From Holothuria scabra (taxonomy: Eukaryota > Echinodermata > Holothuroidea > Aspidochirotida > Holothuriidae), in contig CM074187.1 in assembly GCA_037179385.1 (NCBI GenBank), positions 7,564,001 to 7,628,000 of the forward strand: a stretch of 64,000 bases of DNA. Direction: 5' to 3'. The notes beneath the pieces were generated by a model. It did not search any database. It saw only the letters and a list, made by a program, of their open reading frames with translations, and was not told the origin of the DNA. The translations under genes were made by a program, and so were the position numbers. This document shows positions 13,114 to 26,573 of this stretch, piece after piece; position 1 is the stretch's first letter, and every line of letters starts with the position of its first letter.

Positions 13114-14760
13114 ATAAAGGTGGAATGAACTATTTAGGTGCTCTGCGATTAGTTGGGGCAGAAAAACTTGGTGCATTTCCCTTTTGTGAAACAGGTAGAA
13201 TCACTTTAATGTATTGAATGATTTGTGTAATGTCTGGGAGTTTGTGCTACCCAGACTAACCAGATGTTTGTTAATTAAGTACAAAATATTTGTACAAATC
13301 TTTTCACATGCTCCTTGGGGATTAACACTATGCCAGTAAGACAATCCACCCCCAGTTTACCCCATTACTCTTTTGAAAATGCAACATTCATGATAGCTGA
13401 ACATATGTAGAAACAATTGAATTACGACCACACTGACAACAGCATAGACACACAGAATAGTTGACTATGTGGGCTGCAACTCCCTCAAGGACATATCTTC
13501 CATCCCACAGCCACAGCCTTAGTCACCTAACATGCATTTTACTGATAAGTCTTGGGAAAGGTAACCAGCCATCGGCATCATCTACCAACCCTCTATCAAA
13601 GTGGCACGTCCCAGCTCGGAATTTTGGCAAGAGATCAGAGAGTGAAGCAACTCTAGTGGAAGCATATGTTGAAGATTTATGATAGGCTTGGTGACCTGTG
13701 CAGTATTGTAGCAGAGCAAAGGCTACATGTATGGACTGTTTCGTGGTGAAGAAGAAATATAGGCACATGGTACTGTAATAGCAGTGTTGTTAACTTGTGG
13801 AGCAAGCCTGTGCTTTGTTTATCTGAAACATAAGAGGAAAAAAGTTAATGCTCTATTGTGTCTGTGTTGGATCTCTTCCTTTAGATAAACTGGAATCATA
13901 AACTTGTAAGATGGTTTAGGTGTGAGTGTTAACAAGTCCACAACTTTGACAGGAAGTGGAGTCTATGATAAAAGGAAGGATTAGAAGGTCACTGGTGACT
14001 GCAATCAACCTGAAGCAGCCTTAGGGTATTGACATTAGTTGATTCTATGCATTGGTTACATAATATTCAGCCCATAGGAGATGTTGTATGGTATTTTCAC
14101 ATTGACCATGGGTACATGAGGACAGTGATGTGTGTTTGGTGGTCAGTGGTAACTAGTTCTATTACATAATTTACAGTGCAGAAAGACATTTTGGCAAAAG
14201 TCAGTTGATATTGTTGCCATTGTGTGAAGGCTTTGCAGTGACATTTGTGAGGTATTGAAGCAACATTTGTTAAACTTTGAGCTTCTTTTCCTTATTAAAA
14301 CTGTTCGTATGGAATACATCTCTAGTCTATGGAAAGTTCTGCCTGTGATAAGTTTTATTACGTACAGAACTCTTCATTTCTCGTATGCAAAGATAAGTGT
14401 GGAAAACTTCTAGTAAACTTGCAACTTGTGAGGATGCTTTTTAGTGAAAGATAAATTCAGTGGTTGAGAAACATTCTTAATATGCAGTGGCAGGAAGATT
14501 TGTGCCTATTTTACCCTTTTGATTGTTAAATTTTGGGTTACAGCAAGAAATCATCAGAGATAAGACAATTGAAGTATTGTTCAACTGATTGCATCATTTT
14601 GGACATGAAATTCACAATCAATCATTTTTCATGGTGATATAACTAACACTTCTTACTAGGCTGCTATAACTAATGCTTAAAGACAACTGATACTCACATG
14701 TATGTGAAGATACCCTCTATCTTATTTTGAAGGAGATCATAGTTTGATTGTTTTTCTGTT

Positions 14761-14883
14761 ATGAGAGGAATGGAGAGACTCCAGATGGATTCTGGGTATG
14801 TGCCTGTGACAGGCAGTACTGTCGGATCATACCAGCAACCGACTATGTTTATTCCCAGTTTTGCACATCCCCATTTTTCTTGG
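14761..14883 (+). CDS. candidate alternative first coding exon of the E-protein gene
   Basis: A 41-codon frame starts at ATG 14761, with an in-frame stop TAG upstream at 14740, and ends at a strong donor TTCTTGG|GTAAGA at 14884. The donor is phase 0, the phase the exon at 26574 needs, so it would read directly into IYSTDHTN. The peptide is Ser/Pro/Gln/Phe-rich (for example GSYQQPTMFIPSFAHPHFSW), as E-protein N-termini often are. Met4 (GGAATGG) has the better start context. Vertebrate TCF4 and TCF12 do have internal promoters with alternative coding first exons, but I see no direct sequence match to them. Another frame is also open here, so openness alone is weak evidence. Confidence 0.3.
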
Positions 14884-17800
14884 GTAAGACTTGAGAGTTG
14901 AATTTCTTGTTTTCATGATAAAACATCTTTAGAATCTATTTATGGTGTATTTTGTCCATATTTGTCTTGTTTCTAAAATTTATGATGATATTTCATAAGG
15001 TCTTTTTTGGTAGAGTGAGAAAAGTGTGTGTTTGCTCTTGTGAGAAGAGTTCTTAAAAATTAAACATGAAATTTTTCTTTAACATTCTTGTACATAATTT
15101 ATGGTGGGACAGTTAACAACATCTGTTGTCTAGGTCCACAACAGGGCACAATTTGGAGAAGTACCACCATGTGCAATTTCAACTTGTTTTCAACATATGT
15201 TCTGTATTTCATATTGTAGGTATTGTGACTTATGATGACAAAATCCTAAGAAGTTATGCAATGCCCTCATAATTGTGCCCCCTTCCATTCCTCATAACTA
15301 CTAAAAAATGCAAAACTTCTTTCTACATTAAAGCAAAACTCAGTTGAAAGCATTTATGTCACTGAATATATGTTATCATTCCATTGGGTAGTGTGTTTAA
15401 TACCTGTGGGAATATCTGCTTGTGAAAACAAATAGAAAAGGGTCTATAGTTTATGATGTATTGAGCTTTTCTCTGTTGTCCGCATTTGAACTTAGATTTA
15501 CACTAAGAAAGAAAATAGCCATAGTATTTTATCCTTTCCAATTTGCCCTTTTCACTCTTGCTCATTTCAAAAATTTGTTTTATTGCATTTATATGTATGC
15601 AATATGTTTGTTTTTGTGTTCATTGCTGTATCTAATCTAACCTTGACTTGTTTATTCTACAGCACTGCTATGGTTTACCTTTTATTGCAGATGTTATTCT
15701 TTTAGGCTTCAATTACAAGTGAGCCTATAGCTCTATAAATGAGATCAGTGGCTATCATTTCTCCACCTCTCATAAGTCATATCATTCTATGTAAAAAGCA
15801 AGTTGAGCTATTTTGGGGGGATTTTCAAAGAAAATCCTTGACAGAATAATAGAAAACACTTAACCCCACCCTTTTCGTTTTTACCCCTTCCATGTGGTGT
15901 TGCAAAAGATGGATAAATCATTAATTACACTCTTTGGATTGCTGAAGACAGTGAATGTTACAAATTACTGAAGTCTGAAATAATGTTATGTGACATAGAG
16001 TTCCCAATGAGTATTCATATTATTAGTGTGCAGCCTTGATTTGGGATAATTGCTAAGAAGGAATGTAAAAAAAAAAGGAAGGAAAAATGTGCAAATTCAG
16101 TAGTGTGCTAAATAATCTGGAAAACAGTGCTATCACTCAATCTGTAAAACCATGACCATTTAAATTTTTATATGGTAACATGCATATACATGAGCTACAT
16201 GCATATTCAAATTTTTTATGTTGAAGTATGCACCCTACAAGTGTGGTTAGTGGTATTCTTCCAACCTTTTCGTTAAAAAAACCATTGTAACTTAACAACT
16301 TTGGTGTATCCCCAGATATATTCTATGCAAGTTGGAAGTTATTTTCTCTTATTAAAAGCACCTAAGTACCATCCTAAGGTTAAGGTGATACTTACATGTT
16401 CAAAGCAATCACCAAATTGTAAACTATCCAATGAATAATTAGGAGGCAAAATAATATGAAGGTTTAACAAAGGAATTGCTTACACTGAGCAACATTTCAC
16501 ATTACTATATCTTTATTAAGGCAATGGGTTATTGCAGAAACCATACTTGTAACAGGTATATGTATGGTAAGTAACATTTAAAAGCATTTGCTAGTTAATG
16601 CAATTTTTTTTTTTTTTTTTGAGATAAAAAACAAAGATATTATGGAAAATCAATGATTTGTCAATGTAGCACATTAATTTGCTTTCAGTTTGTTTATAAT
16701 TTTGATGTCACTACAGGGAATACTAAATCGCATCATTTGTTATACCCACCTATGGGTATAGGACTGTAGAAACAGGACAATCTATTAGAAGCAAAGTTAA
16801 CTTTATGAGGAATTCTGAGACAATGTGCCCACATCTACATAACTTCCTGTGGCTTTGCTCATAATTGGAGGTATATTTTCACCAAAGTAACCAAACTTTA
16901 AAGGAAAAATCTTAGGTTGTGAAAATGGTATAACAAAAAGATTTGTAGGATGTGGTCTGAAAAGTAGAATATTTTCATGTGAGATGCGAGTTAAAAGCCA
17001 TCAGAATATGCCTTTAAATTATTTCAATGGATTTTTAAACAATTTTAAAGATTTGGCTCCTTTATTTCAACTGCAAAATGATACTTTTAGGTGGTGTGAC
17101 ACAGTACAGTACTTTACTTTCAGTTCTGGATAGTTCATAATATGTAAAGGAAAACTACTGTAAGAAGATCTTTGGTTTCTTTACAAGACAAAGACATTTG
17201 TAGCTGCGCCTTAAATGTTGGTACAGTTTAAACTTAATTGAAAAGAATGGCTTTAAGTTATGACTATCTATGAAGGTTAGCATTTCCCCACCCTTAGATT
17301 CCAGTATACTGGAATTCTTGTATGAAGTGGAAGTTTGGTAGAGCATGGGAAACTGAACAGCCCCATTTTCTGACTATTTCCAAATTTAGACAGAATCTGT
17401 GGGGTATATTCTTCTAAAATTACAAGGGCTAAAATTAAATTGTGTCCCCTCCCTTTGAATGGCCCCAGTTAAAGCAATCTACTTTGCCCCTCCTTAACTC
17501 CTATTTACACAGTCATAAGGAGGGCAATGCTCACTCAGGCATGAACTAAACACGATAGCTGTGCTGTTGTTCATTGAGTAGAGATTTGGCAGCAATCCTT
17601 TACAAAGTGTTAAATTTGGTTTACCTTGGAAAAGGGTACACATCAAAAACAATTTGCCACAAACACTTAATCTTAAAGTATTACAAAAATATGCTTTCCC
17701 AAACAAAGAAATAAATATATGGGCTAGATAATGGAAAACAATTGGTTTTGTGAAATGGCACAAGGTTTACAGTTACACATTTTAGTAAAGTGTGTGTTGT

Positions 17801-17996
17801 AGACAACCAGCTTCACAATAAAAAAAAAAAGAATGACTGCAGAGAACATGCAAGAGTTGTAGTACCAGGGTGGGAGTTAATAGGGGATGATCTCAAGTAG
17901 GAAATTGTTGTTAATATTAAACAGCATGGTAAGGACCAAGTGTAACATCTGTTTTGAGTAGGCCTACACTTTGATTTAGTTTTTTAGGCCTTATTC

Positions 17997-18528
17997 CACA
18001 CTTCCCAAGTGACCCACATTTAGTGGGTTTGACCTGCATTAGAACATCCAAACCCCCTGACCCACCCAGTCTTAATACAATTTTTCTAGGTTACTACAAA
18101 AAAAGAATGCAGTACCATACTGAATTTTTGGGCAATACGGTAACCTAGCGAAATTGTGCTGACTAATTTGCCAAAAAAAGTGCTACCATTTTGCTTGTAG
18201 ACACATTTGAATTTCAAAAATTTTGTCAAAGAGGAGGGGCCTCTTTTACCCCTCCCCCAGCCCTCCCCAAGGCCCCTCCCCAGCCCTCCCCAAGGTCCCT
18301 CCCCCAGCCCTCCCCAAGGTCCCTCCCCCAGCCCTCCCAAGGCCCCTCCCCCAGCCCTTCCCCAAGGCCCCTCCCCCAGCCCTTCCCCAAGGCCCCTCCC
18401 CAGCCTTCCCCAAGGCCCCTCCCCAGCCCTCTCCAAGGCCCCTCCCCCAGCCCTCCCCAAGGCTGGCGATCCACCACTGGACAGATAAGTTGGACCTGCA
18501 TCTAGTCTCTCGGAACTTGGGAGCTATG
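17997..18528 (+). mobile_element. TIR element of the third family, copy 2, internally deleted
   Basis: Shares with 12200-13113 the left end (CACACTTCCCAAGTGACCCA), the block around GCTACCATTTTGCTTGTAGA and the right end ACTTGGGAGCTATG. About half of the internal sequence is missing. The C-rich block near the right end has expanded into a minisatellite. I find no clean target duplication, so its termini may be altered. Confidence 0.75.
18249..18462 (+). repeat. GC-rich minisatellite, about nine 23-25 bp units
   Basis: The unit is CCCCTCCCCCAGCCC followed by TCCCCAAGG, with single-base length and C/T variation between units. The + strand is pyrimidine-rich, so the - strand carries repeated GGGG runs that could form G-quadruplexes. 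All overlapping long open frames on both strands here are by-products of the repeat. It lies wholly inside the preceding transposon copy. Confidence 0.9.
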
Positions 18529-18530
18529 CT

Positions 18531-18805
18531 TTAATATTCTCTCATCCCTAACAGTTCCAATTCTCCTAACCTAATTACTTGAGCCCCTCCCACAAGTGTT
18601 TTATATTGATCCTCATCTACACACAATCTCAGTTTATTGCTTCAGGCTCAGTTTACAAGACAAAATTTGTATGGAGAACATTCTCAGTACAATACATGCT
18701 CTGCAGTATGAGCTAGTACTTTGCATGTTCTGCAGAGGCTGTGCCAATTGAGAATTTCTGAGACTATTTCAAAAATTGTAGTTTGGGTGGAGAATTGGCT
18801 GCCTT
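18531..18805 (+). mobile_element. TTAA-flanked MITE, copy 1
   Basis: Starts TTAATATTCTCTCATCCC and shares AGTTCCAATTCTCCTAACC, GAGCCCCTCCCACAA, TTTATTGCTTCAGG and GCCAATTGAGAATTTCTG with the inverted copy at 56140-56426. The far end carries GTAGTTTGGGTGGAGAATTG, the inverted counterpart of the start. It sits directly against the third-family TIR element. The right boundary is approximate. Confidence 0.65.
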
Positions 18806-20936
18806 CTAGCAACTCCTGCTCAAACTAGATTCATGGGATATTATTGGTTGATGTTTGCTATTCATACAGGTACTTCCACTCTCAAATTCAAGTACTGTAG
18901 CAGCCAGTTTGATTGTTCTCCAGCCAGATCAACCCATACATTTCCTGAGAACAGTCCTCTGTATGAAATGACCATGACGCGCCAACCACAAGGAAAGACC
19001 AATCACTGTACATCACCACAATAGACATTGTTTGTTATTGTCATTGTGACAGATTTAGTACTTGGCGTGATTTATATTTTGAAGTGCACAGCCGTAGAAA
19101 AGTGAAGAGATGAGATTGGCATTGAGGCTCAAAGTACAAATTTTGCTGTGTGAATACTTTGATCAAAAATAATGTAATTTTGTAAAGTATACTCAACAGA
19201 ATCAAACACATTACTTGATTTTAACTTTTCACATTACTGCATCATAAAACTCCTTCTAAGTAACTTTATTTTCAGTAGGAATTCTTTAAAATCACCACCA
19301 GCGAGGTTTTGAAAATTATATTGGACCTTGAAAATGCTAGAAATCTTAATCATACAGTATCTAGGGAAAAAAGTGAACTTTCAATTATAAGTTTGAAATA
19401 GTGGGAAATGTCTAGTAATTGGTTTATTTTTTTACTTATTTAAGCCAGATATACTGTAAATGGCATTAAATAGCCAAGTCATCTACAAAATGTACAAAAC
19501 GGGTTGTCAGACATCCAATTTCTGTCCAGCTAAAACATCCCACCATGCAATGCTGTGTAGCACAAATAATTCAGTACCAATATGTTCACTCAGATGTCAC
19601 ATAAATGAAGGTTTCAATGTTTAGTTTATTGGAATTTAAAGTTCTTTGTTGAGCCCATAACATAATACAGGTGACAACCTCCCCACCTCTCCGTGTCTCC
19701 CAATTCAGTTTAACCAATTATTTGGCACTTGCTTTCTTGCTTTTAAATATCTATTCTCAAGGAATATTGACAGTGACTTTTTTGGCTTGAAGTTTTTAAG
19801 TCCAAAAAGGGAGAGCGTTTTAAAGTGTATTGTTTAAAATTTAGTGTAGAGGTTGATTAATGAACCTTACTCGTTCTACAACTTTTGTTGTTGACATATT
19901 AGATGTTTGAATGTGAAATTTATTCCCTTTAAACAAAATAATTCATTGTACAATAATTTGTGACTTTATTGTTAGTGCAACTCACATTACTTGCACTATT
20001 TTCCTTGAGTGTTTTTATGACATTGAATGCTTCCTGTTTTCTTGCATAGCATGTTGTACAGAGAAGGCTTAATTAATTACATCACCCAATAAGAGTATTA
20101 AAGTGTGCTTTCACGTACTGCTTCAAGGTGCAGTGACTTTCAGAAAATAAAGAAAAGCAAAGACTAACTGTAGTATTACAATGATGACATCACAAATTAT
20201 TGCACAATAGACCATTGTTAATTGATTGAATAAACTTTCTCATCTCAGGAATATCTTATGGTATGATGATGGGATTTGGACAGTTTGATTTAATTTTTCA
20301 GGTTCTGCAAACTGTAATATATATTTTTGAACCTTTTAAACTTGCGGTACACTCAAAGGGTCATAGACTCAAACACATGTAGACTTTGTGAGGATAAAAG
20401 TGATTAAACACAAAAAAAATGCAGCTTGAATGCAATTTGGAACCCTTTAAAGAGTTTTTAAATTGACTTTTGAAGTTGTTTATAAAGTATATTGCTTTGT
20501 CTTGTAGGAATAAGTGCAGGAAAATGTGAGGTGATTTGGAATTTTCTGTATATCAAATGGTAACGTAGGCTGGTCAATGCCTTTTAAATCACTGTACAAA
20601 GCTTTGAAACAGGATACAACAGTCTATGAGTACTTAGTCATTAGGAAACTAGAATGAGGAAATTTGAACCATTACATAAGATATCCAGACAGAAGTAAAA
20701 TGTAAAAGGAAATAGTTTTGTCTTTTTCAATTCAATGGGTCACTATCAGCACCTCAAATGTATAGTAACTTGAAGTTCTTAAAAAATTCTGTGTGAATAA
20801 AGCATTGGAAACTTCTGGAAAGACGTAGTTTGTGCATGTATTAGAACTTGTTGATCACCTTTTCATTGTTTGTGAGAAGCCTTCAAGTTTTTGTATGATG
20901 TCATGCCTTCATGAAGACAAGTCTATGTCTCCTTAC

Positions 20937-22292
20937 TAAGGCTTCACGGTATACCGGTATTTCCGTAAGTACCGGTACTTACCGGTACGGTACAGTACCA
21001 CCAACCTAAAAGTACCGAAGTATCGTGGAGACTGGTACTCAACTGTAAGGTGAAAATCTTTTCTCAAAATTATAGCATTTAAATTAGAATGATACTAAAA
21101 TGTAACAAAAATCCATTTGATAAATGCCCTGTGTCTCTAAACATTACAATATAAACAGGGAATAGTCACTTGATAATCATTTTGCACCATTTCAGTCACA
21201 AATCCCCCCTAAGAATTTCGGAAATTGCCGTTTAACGTTACTTTCGCAGAACTAGTACCTTCCACACTAACAGGGCCCTTGCTTTCTTTCGACATTGTGC
21301 GCAACCCCCGAACGATCGCTGCTCATCAGCAAATGCTTTCACATGGTGTATTAAGAATAGATACCATGCGTTGATTGATAGAATTCACTTTGATTACGAT
21401 AGCACACAACATTATGCGAGTGAGAAATTCGTTGTAAGCAGACAAAGAATCATAGCATTGCAAGCTCTGACATGAACGTTGCATCGACAATTTCTGATTC
21501 TAACACAGTGATTCAATGGGACTGCTCCATAACGCTCACTATGTTTGTGGAAGAAAAACTTTCGTACGAACGCAACGAACATTCTTTCAGAAATTTACAC
21601 AGTGAAGCAATGGGACTGAACACACAGTAAATCCCGCTTAAAACATTGGCTCGCGTGTTCAGTTCACCAGATCAACTCACTTGCTTTGTTGTATTGATAG
21701 CTACGTACTGAAGAACAGTATAGTATTATTGTACAATGGATTGCTGTGCGATGCATTCGTAAATTCAATCATGAAGCACTTTGATTTAGTTTTGATAGTG
21801 ATAACTCGGCGGGAAGAAAGCTTGATGAATCAGTCTTTTATTGAAATATTTTTGTAAAGTTCTACTTGATAACTTTTAGTTATACTTTAGGAGGGGGATC
21901 GTCATTGTTTGCAGAAATTATTTTTGCAATCTTTATTACAATTCTGAGTGCTCTTGTCATCTTGTGGGGTCTAGCTCCGGTGCGGACGTGCGGCGCTGAT
22001 TTATTTTCTGTCCTGTATTTGTCAGACGCTAAATTTGCAGAGAGGTTATCTCTTTTTTTTGTTTACCGATTTGGTGAGTGCAGGGTGACTAAATGTTACA
22101 AAAAATTCTGAAACAGGAGGCAGGGATTATCCGAAGACTTCACTTATGTCAATGCATGGTATTTTTATGGATATTTTGCATGTGATAAAAATCCTACTTT
22201 TTTAACTCTTCTGGTACCGGTACTACCGTATTACCGGTACCATTTGTGGCGGTACTGACGGTACCAATTATCAGTGGTACCGTGAAACCCTA
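20937..22292 (+). mobile_element. non-autonomous hAT-like DNA transposon, copy 2
   Basis: Same family and orientation as 3367-5058. Ends are TAAGGCTTCACGGTA and TACCGTGAAACCCTA. An exact 8-bp duplication CTCCTTAC flanks it at 20929-20936 and 22293-22300. It lacks the internal duplication of copy 1 and is 1356 bp long. A short stretch of about 60 codons is open in both copies, but its downstream part differs by frameshifts, so I treat it as non-coding. Confidence 0.92.
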
Positions 22293-22940
22293 CTCCTTAC
22301 CTCCTATTTACACTTTGTAATCCTCACTTACCCACAGTAAGTCCCTTGCAAGCTTTGATAGGATTGGCTCACAGAGGTCACCCAGAGAGGTCCTCCTTGC
22401 ACTTGCCTGTCCAAGGACTATGTTTGCGTATAATGTCATGCATTCATGAAGACAAATCTGTGATCGAATACACAATAAAATAGATTAACAATCCCTCTCT
22501 CCTTGAATATCCTCTCCCTAACCAACTCCATTGCCAGTGGAGGCGACAAGGTGACAAAGCTCCTTGAATTGTTTTGTTTCACCTGGAAAGTGTCAAGTTG
22601 GGATTGAATTAATTAATTTTGTCCTCATTTGGGTCCCCTAAAAAATTCACTCCTCTTTCTTAGAGGAATTTACCCTTGTTTGGCAGCTGACCTACCCCCA
22701 CCTCAAAATGCACTTGTAAAGCAAGTTTGTATTGTTATGCATGTGTATGAGTCTCATATTTGAGTGGAATTACAACTACTGTAAAATGTCCAAGGTTGAG
22801 GCCACACCAGTCAAAGTACAGTCTAACTGGCTGTGGCAATTGCCGACTGGTTTGCTTCTAAGTGGCACAAGACTTACCAACTTAAGATAAAAGTACTTAC
22901 AAAAATCACAATCCAAACAGATGAAATTGTGAAATCTTGA

Positions 22941-23009
22941 AAATCCCCAAGTTTGAACATGAAAAATCCCCAGGTTCGAACATAAAAAACCCCCAGGTTT
23001 GAACATGAA
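22941..23009 (+). repeat. three tandem 23-bp units
   Basis: Units AAATCCCCAAGTTTGAACAT+GAA, AAATCCCCAGGTTCGAACAT+AAA and AAACCCCCAGGTTTGAACAT+GAA follow each other directly. There are no spacers, so it is not a CRISPR. It is a small local minisatellite. Confidence 0.85.
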
Positions 23010-24904
23010 TTATACCTGCATGTCATCTTGTGGATCTGATTTGGAGCATTTAGTACACCCTCAGTACTTGATACATTTTGAGGGATATAGACTACAGCAT
23101 ATCGAGTAAATTTCATGGAGGTACAAATAACCGACTCTTACATTGACTGGTGACCACCCTGATGTCATTATTGCTATCAGCATATTGCCTGGGAGCATCA
23201 TTTCTGGTATACTGTATTCTGCATTAGCCTGCTAATGCAGTAACTGTTCTATACAGGGTTTTGGGGGTACCGAACTGCTAATGTCAGAAAAGTTTTGATC
23301 AACTCAAGGGAAAACTATTCAGGAATTTAGAACTAAAATAGCCTTAAAGTGCCAACGTAGTCACAAATAGGCAACATATTTTCATATGTATCATAAAAGA
23401 AAACAATTACCAATCTTATTGAACATACATACTGTAACAGGATTTATTTTTTTTTTTATTTTGACAATTAGTAATTACATTGGAAATTCCAGAGGATTTT
23501 GAAATCCAGGGAAGACAGACTTGCTCTTCAAATAGACAAGGGGTCTTGTAAAATTAGAATGGGGTACTTTGTCTTAAACCAGGAACAAATAAATAGAATT
23601 TCACATATTTGCAGTATGCACTATCTATTTTCTTTTAGGTTACATGTACAGGTACTTAGATAGGTGGAGTATTATGGCCCAGTGTTCAATCAGTTGGTTC
23701 AAGTGCTAGTTTCTTTGTAAAACTTGCTATACTACCTACAATTAACGCTGTTGGTTAGCATGTGACTCAATTTCATTTTAATATTTAAACATTTTATCCA
23801 TTCACTTGCAGGATTTTATGCAGAGAAATTTACAGAAATCACCAAACATTGACTCATAGATTATTCCTTTTGACATAGAGCACAAGAGATTTTTTTTTGT
23901 TTTCAGTTCCTTATTGTTTAACTTTCCACATCTCAATAAAACTAACAAAGACAGGGAAACAAAAGTGACCAGGAAGGATATGGTACAACAAAGTGAAAAA
24001 TTAACCTTTTGTTTTTAGGTTGAGAGTGGACTGAGCTAAGAACAATTTTTGTAACATTTTTCATAGATATTGTTCATTTTTCTGAACATGTGTGGCCTTC
24101 TAGCCACTTAGCCTACAATAAAGATCACATGTGAAGTATGCATTAGGCCTAAATTACTGTAAAAAAAAATACTGGATTTTCAACTTCACATCATACTCAC
24201 AATGTGAAAGGATGAGTAATTTGGACAGTGTTTAATGAGAGCAATAAATCCTTAGAGAGAAGATAAATATAAACTACATAGTAGCATGTTGCTCTTTTCA
24301 TTGATGCTTGTTCATGGTTATACTGTAATGTCTATTACAACCAGTGTGAATGTAACAGCATAGTATATTTGTCCCACCCCCTGAGTTTAATCCAGATCTT
24401 TATCCTACATTCTAGAACCAGGTTCAATGGTTTCCGAGGGCAGCCTTACATGTCAATCTGTCAAGAATAAAAGACATGAGCCACCTGATAAATTCCATCC
24501 AATCTTTTTGCTTATGGGTAGTTTGTTTCAATTTTATAGAAATTGTTGTGTCTCAGGGGTTTTGGTGAGATCAGTACAATTGTATTGTTGAAGGTAAGAA
24601 ATGGTTGTATAGGATCCTTGCATTACTGAGTAATGTTTTAACCCAAATGTATGATGTACACATTCTCTGTGAAAAAATCCCAAAGTACCTTCCAAGTCTG
24701 TGGCATTTGGGACCACTTTTATGCAAGTTGAAAGGGTCACTTAAAAGGTCACAATATGTGTCAAGTCTTTATTGCTGAATTCACTGGAGTATTGAACAGA
24801 CATTGTATGTACAGTACATGATATCTGTATATTGTATGGTTATGTTGAGGCAAGGTTCTAGTAGGGTATCTATTGCAAGATACAACATAAAAGGGTGCCT
24901 GGAA

Positions 24905-25080
24905 CTTTATCTTTGTGGAACCTATTGCCATTTTGCTTGGTGCTCAGCATAAGCAAAGGAATAGCGAAAACAAGCCAATGAGCCACAACTGGAAAAAAGG
25001 CTATGGCCAGCTTTACTTGAACCAATTGGCTGCAAACTGGGCTGTAAAACCTTATCTAACCTAATCTAACCTTTATCTTT
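24905..25080 (+). repeat. tRNA-related SINE, copy B (5'-truncated)
   Basis: Shares with copy A the order TGCCATTTTGCTTGGTGCTC, GAGCCACAACTGGA, ACTTGAACCAATTGGCTG and GTAAAACCTTATCTAACC, with a CTAA-type tail. The tRNA-like head is missing. Confidence 0.8.
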
Positions 25081-26573
25081 GCATGTATTTTCATAACTTT
25101 CACTTCTTTAAACCTTCATACATTGTATTCCTACAGATGGAATTTCATTGCAGGCTTCTTCTAGATGAAAATATATTTGTTTTGCAGTAATTGTGAACAG
25201 ATCTTCCACAAAAAATAGGCTATCACATGGACATGTATTCATTCTGCAACCAGTGAGCTAGACATTCATTTCATTACCATCCATTTTGCCTTTTCTGCTG
25301 CTGGAAGGTTTCCCAGTCTTGCTGTAAATAGAGTTTAGGAAATTAACACCCTTGGCTGAGTAGCTGGCATGTAGTTAAATAGACTGTAAACTCATTCCCC
25401 TGGAAATTTTGAAAATTGAATAATAAAGTCAAAAGAAAACTTGTACTTTGGATATGAACAGTTGTGGGAAAAATGTAAACACATCTCTTTATTCGGTCAA
25501 AAATGTTTTCTTCTGTTTGCCATTTTGATTTTTTGACGAAACTGGTTCAGGTTCCTCTAGCTCTATGGTCTCCCGTCTCATTGGTCCCCCAATAAGCTTA
25601 ATTTGTATCATTAGTCCCCAGTGTCAGAAATTTTTTCAGGTAGAAATTGAACAGAAGTACAGTAACAACAGAATGTACATTGGTACATTAAAATGGGAGC
25701 CTATTTTAGTTTATCCCTCACATTTTTGTTTAGCACAATTTGGTACATCATAAAATACCTTCCAAACCTTCTGCAATTTTTTTTCCCTACTAAATGAACT
25801 GAAACTGGTTTGAATCAGTCTGCTTCCTTATATTGCAATGAAAAAGAGTAAAAAGTTTCATACATAACCATTCATGAACATATTACATTTAGCTACCCAT
25901 TGGTTTTTTGAAAGAAACTGTATTCTTCTCAAAAAATGTAAATATGGACCAGTCAGATCGTCATCCTAAGTCTGGCAGGAGTTATTGGAAGTGTTCATCT
26001 AATGCCAAAAGTTAAAAATTAAAAATTTGTGTACTTATGTTAGGAAAATGTTTATTAAGCAGGAGGTAGTAAAATCTTGAAAATGCTTTCCTGTCTTTTA
26101 ATGTGCAAAAAAAAGCAAATTACCCAGATTTCCAACTTTTTCCAGCCATACTGTAATAATGTAGCTATAAATTCATCTTTAGTTATGGTAATGTTGCTTA
26201 GTGTGAAATTTTTAGTACATAAAGTTTCTTCTTAAAAATCTTACAGTGCTGAGGTTACTAGTTTTTCACATTATTGTAAAATCAGGGAACTGCCGCAGCA
26301 TATGCAACCTTCAGTATGAGGTGTTTATTATGGCATTGGCATGATTTGGGAAAAGACAATGGACTACCCAAACATTTTGTTTATTAGTCCAAGTGGGCCG
26401 TGGAAGAAATAATTTGAGTGAAAACCCTTCAGCTACTGTAACTGGCAGTTGTTGTAGCTGCAAGTTGGTCATCATGTGTTTGCAGTTTTTCTAAAAAACT
26501 TCCAGCTTTCTATAATTTTGCTGATAAATCAGAAGTCTGCATTAAGTGTACTCTGTTTCTTTCTTATTTACAG

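Larger units (their letters stand above)
1065..26573 (+). other. 25.5 kb intron of the E-protein gene
   Basis: No confirmed exon lies inside. It contains SINE copies at 2855-3115 and 24905-25080, hAT-like elements at 3367-5058 and 20937-22292, a hAT-like MITE at 8138-8515, a third TIR family at 12200-13113 and 17997-18528, a TTAA-flanked MITE at 18531-18805, a 23-bp triple repeat at 22941-23009 and the candidate alternative first exon at 14761-14883. A G/C-rich low-complexity stretch at about 6025-6200, ending in a sequence resembling a common invertebrate repeat (AGTGGCTACGCCACT), is an unclassified repeat fragment. Weak similarity to the TTAA MITE family is seen at about 9685-9800. The rest looks like AT-rich unconstrained intron. 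Confidence 0.8.

Noticed and set aside
18086..18534. Several overlapping Pro- or Gly-rich open frames on both strands
   Set aside because: They are produced by the C-rich minisatellite, which lacks stop codons in most frames. There is no start, splice or family support.
22941..23009. CRISPR-like short direct repeats
   Set aside because: Units are directly adjacent with no spacers, in an animal intron. It is a small minisatellite.
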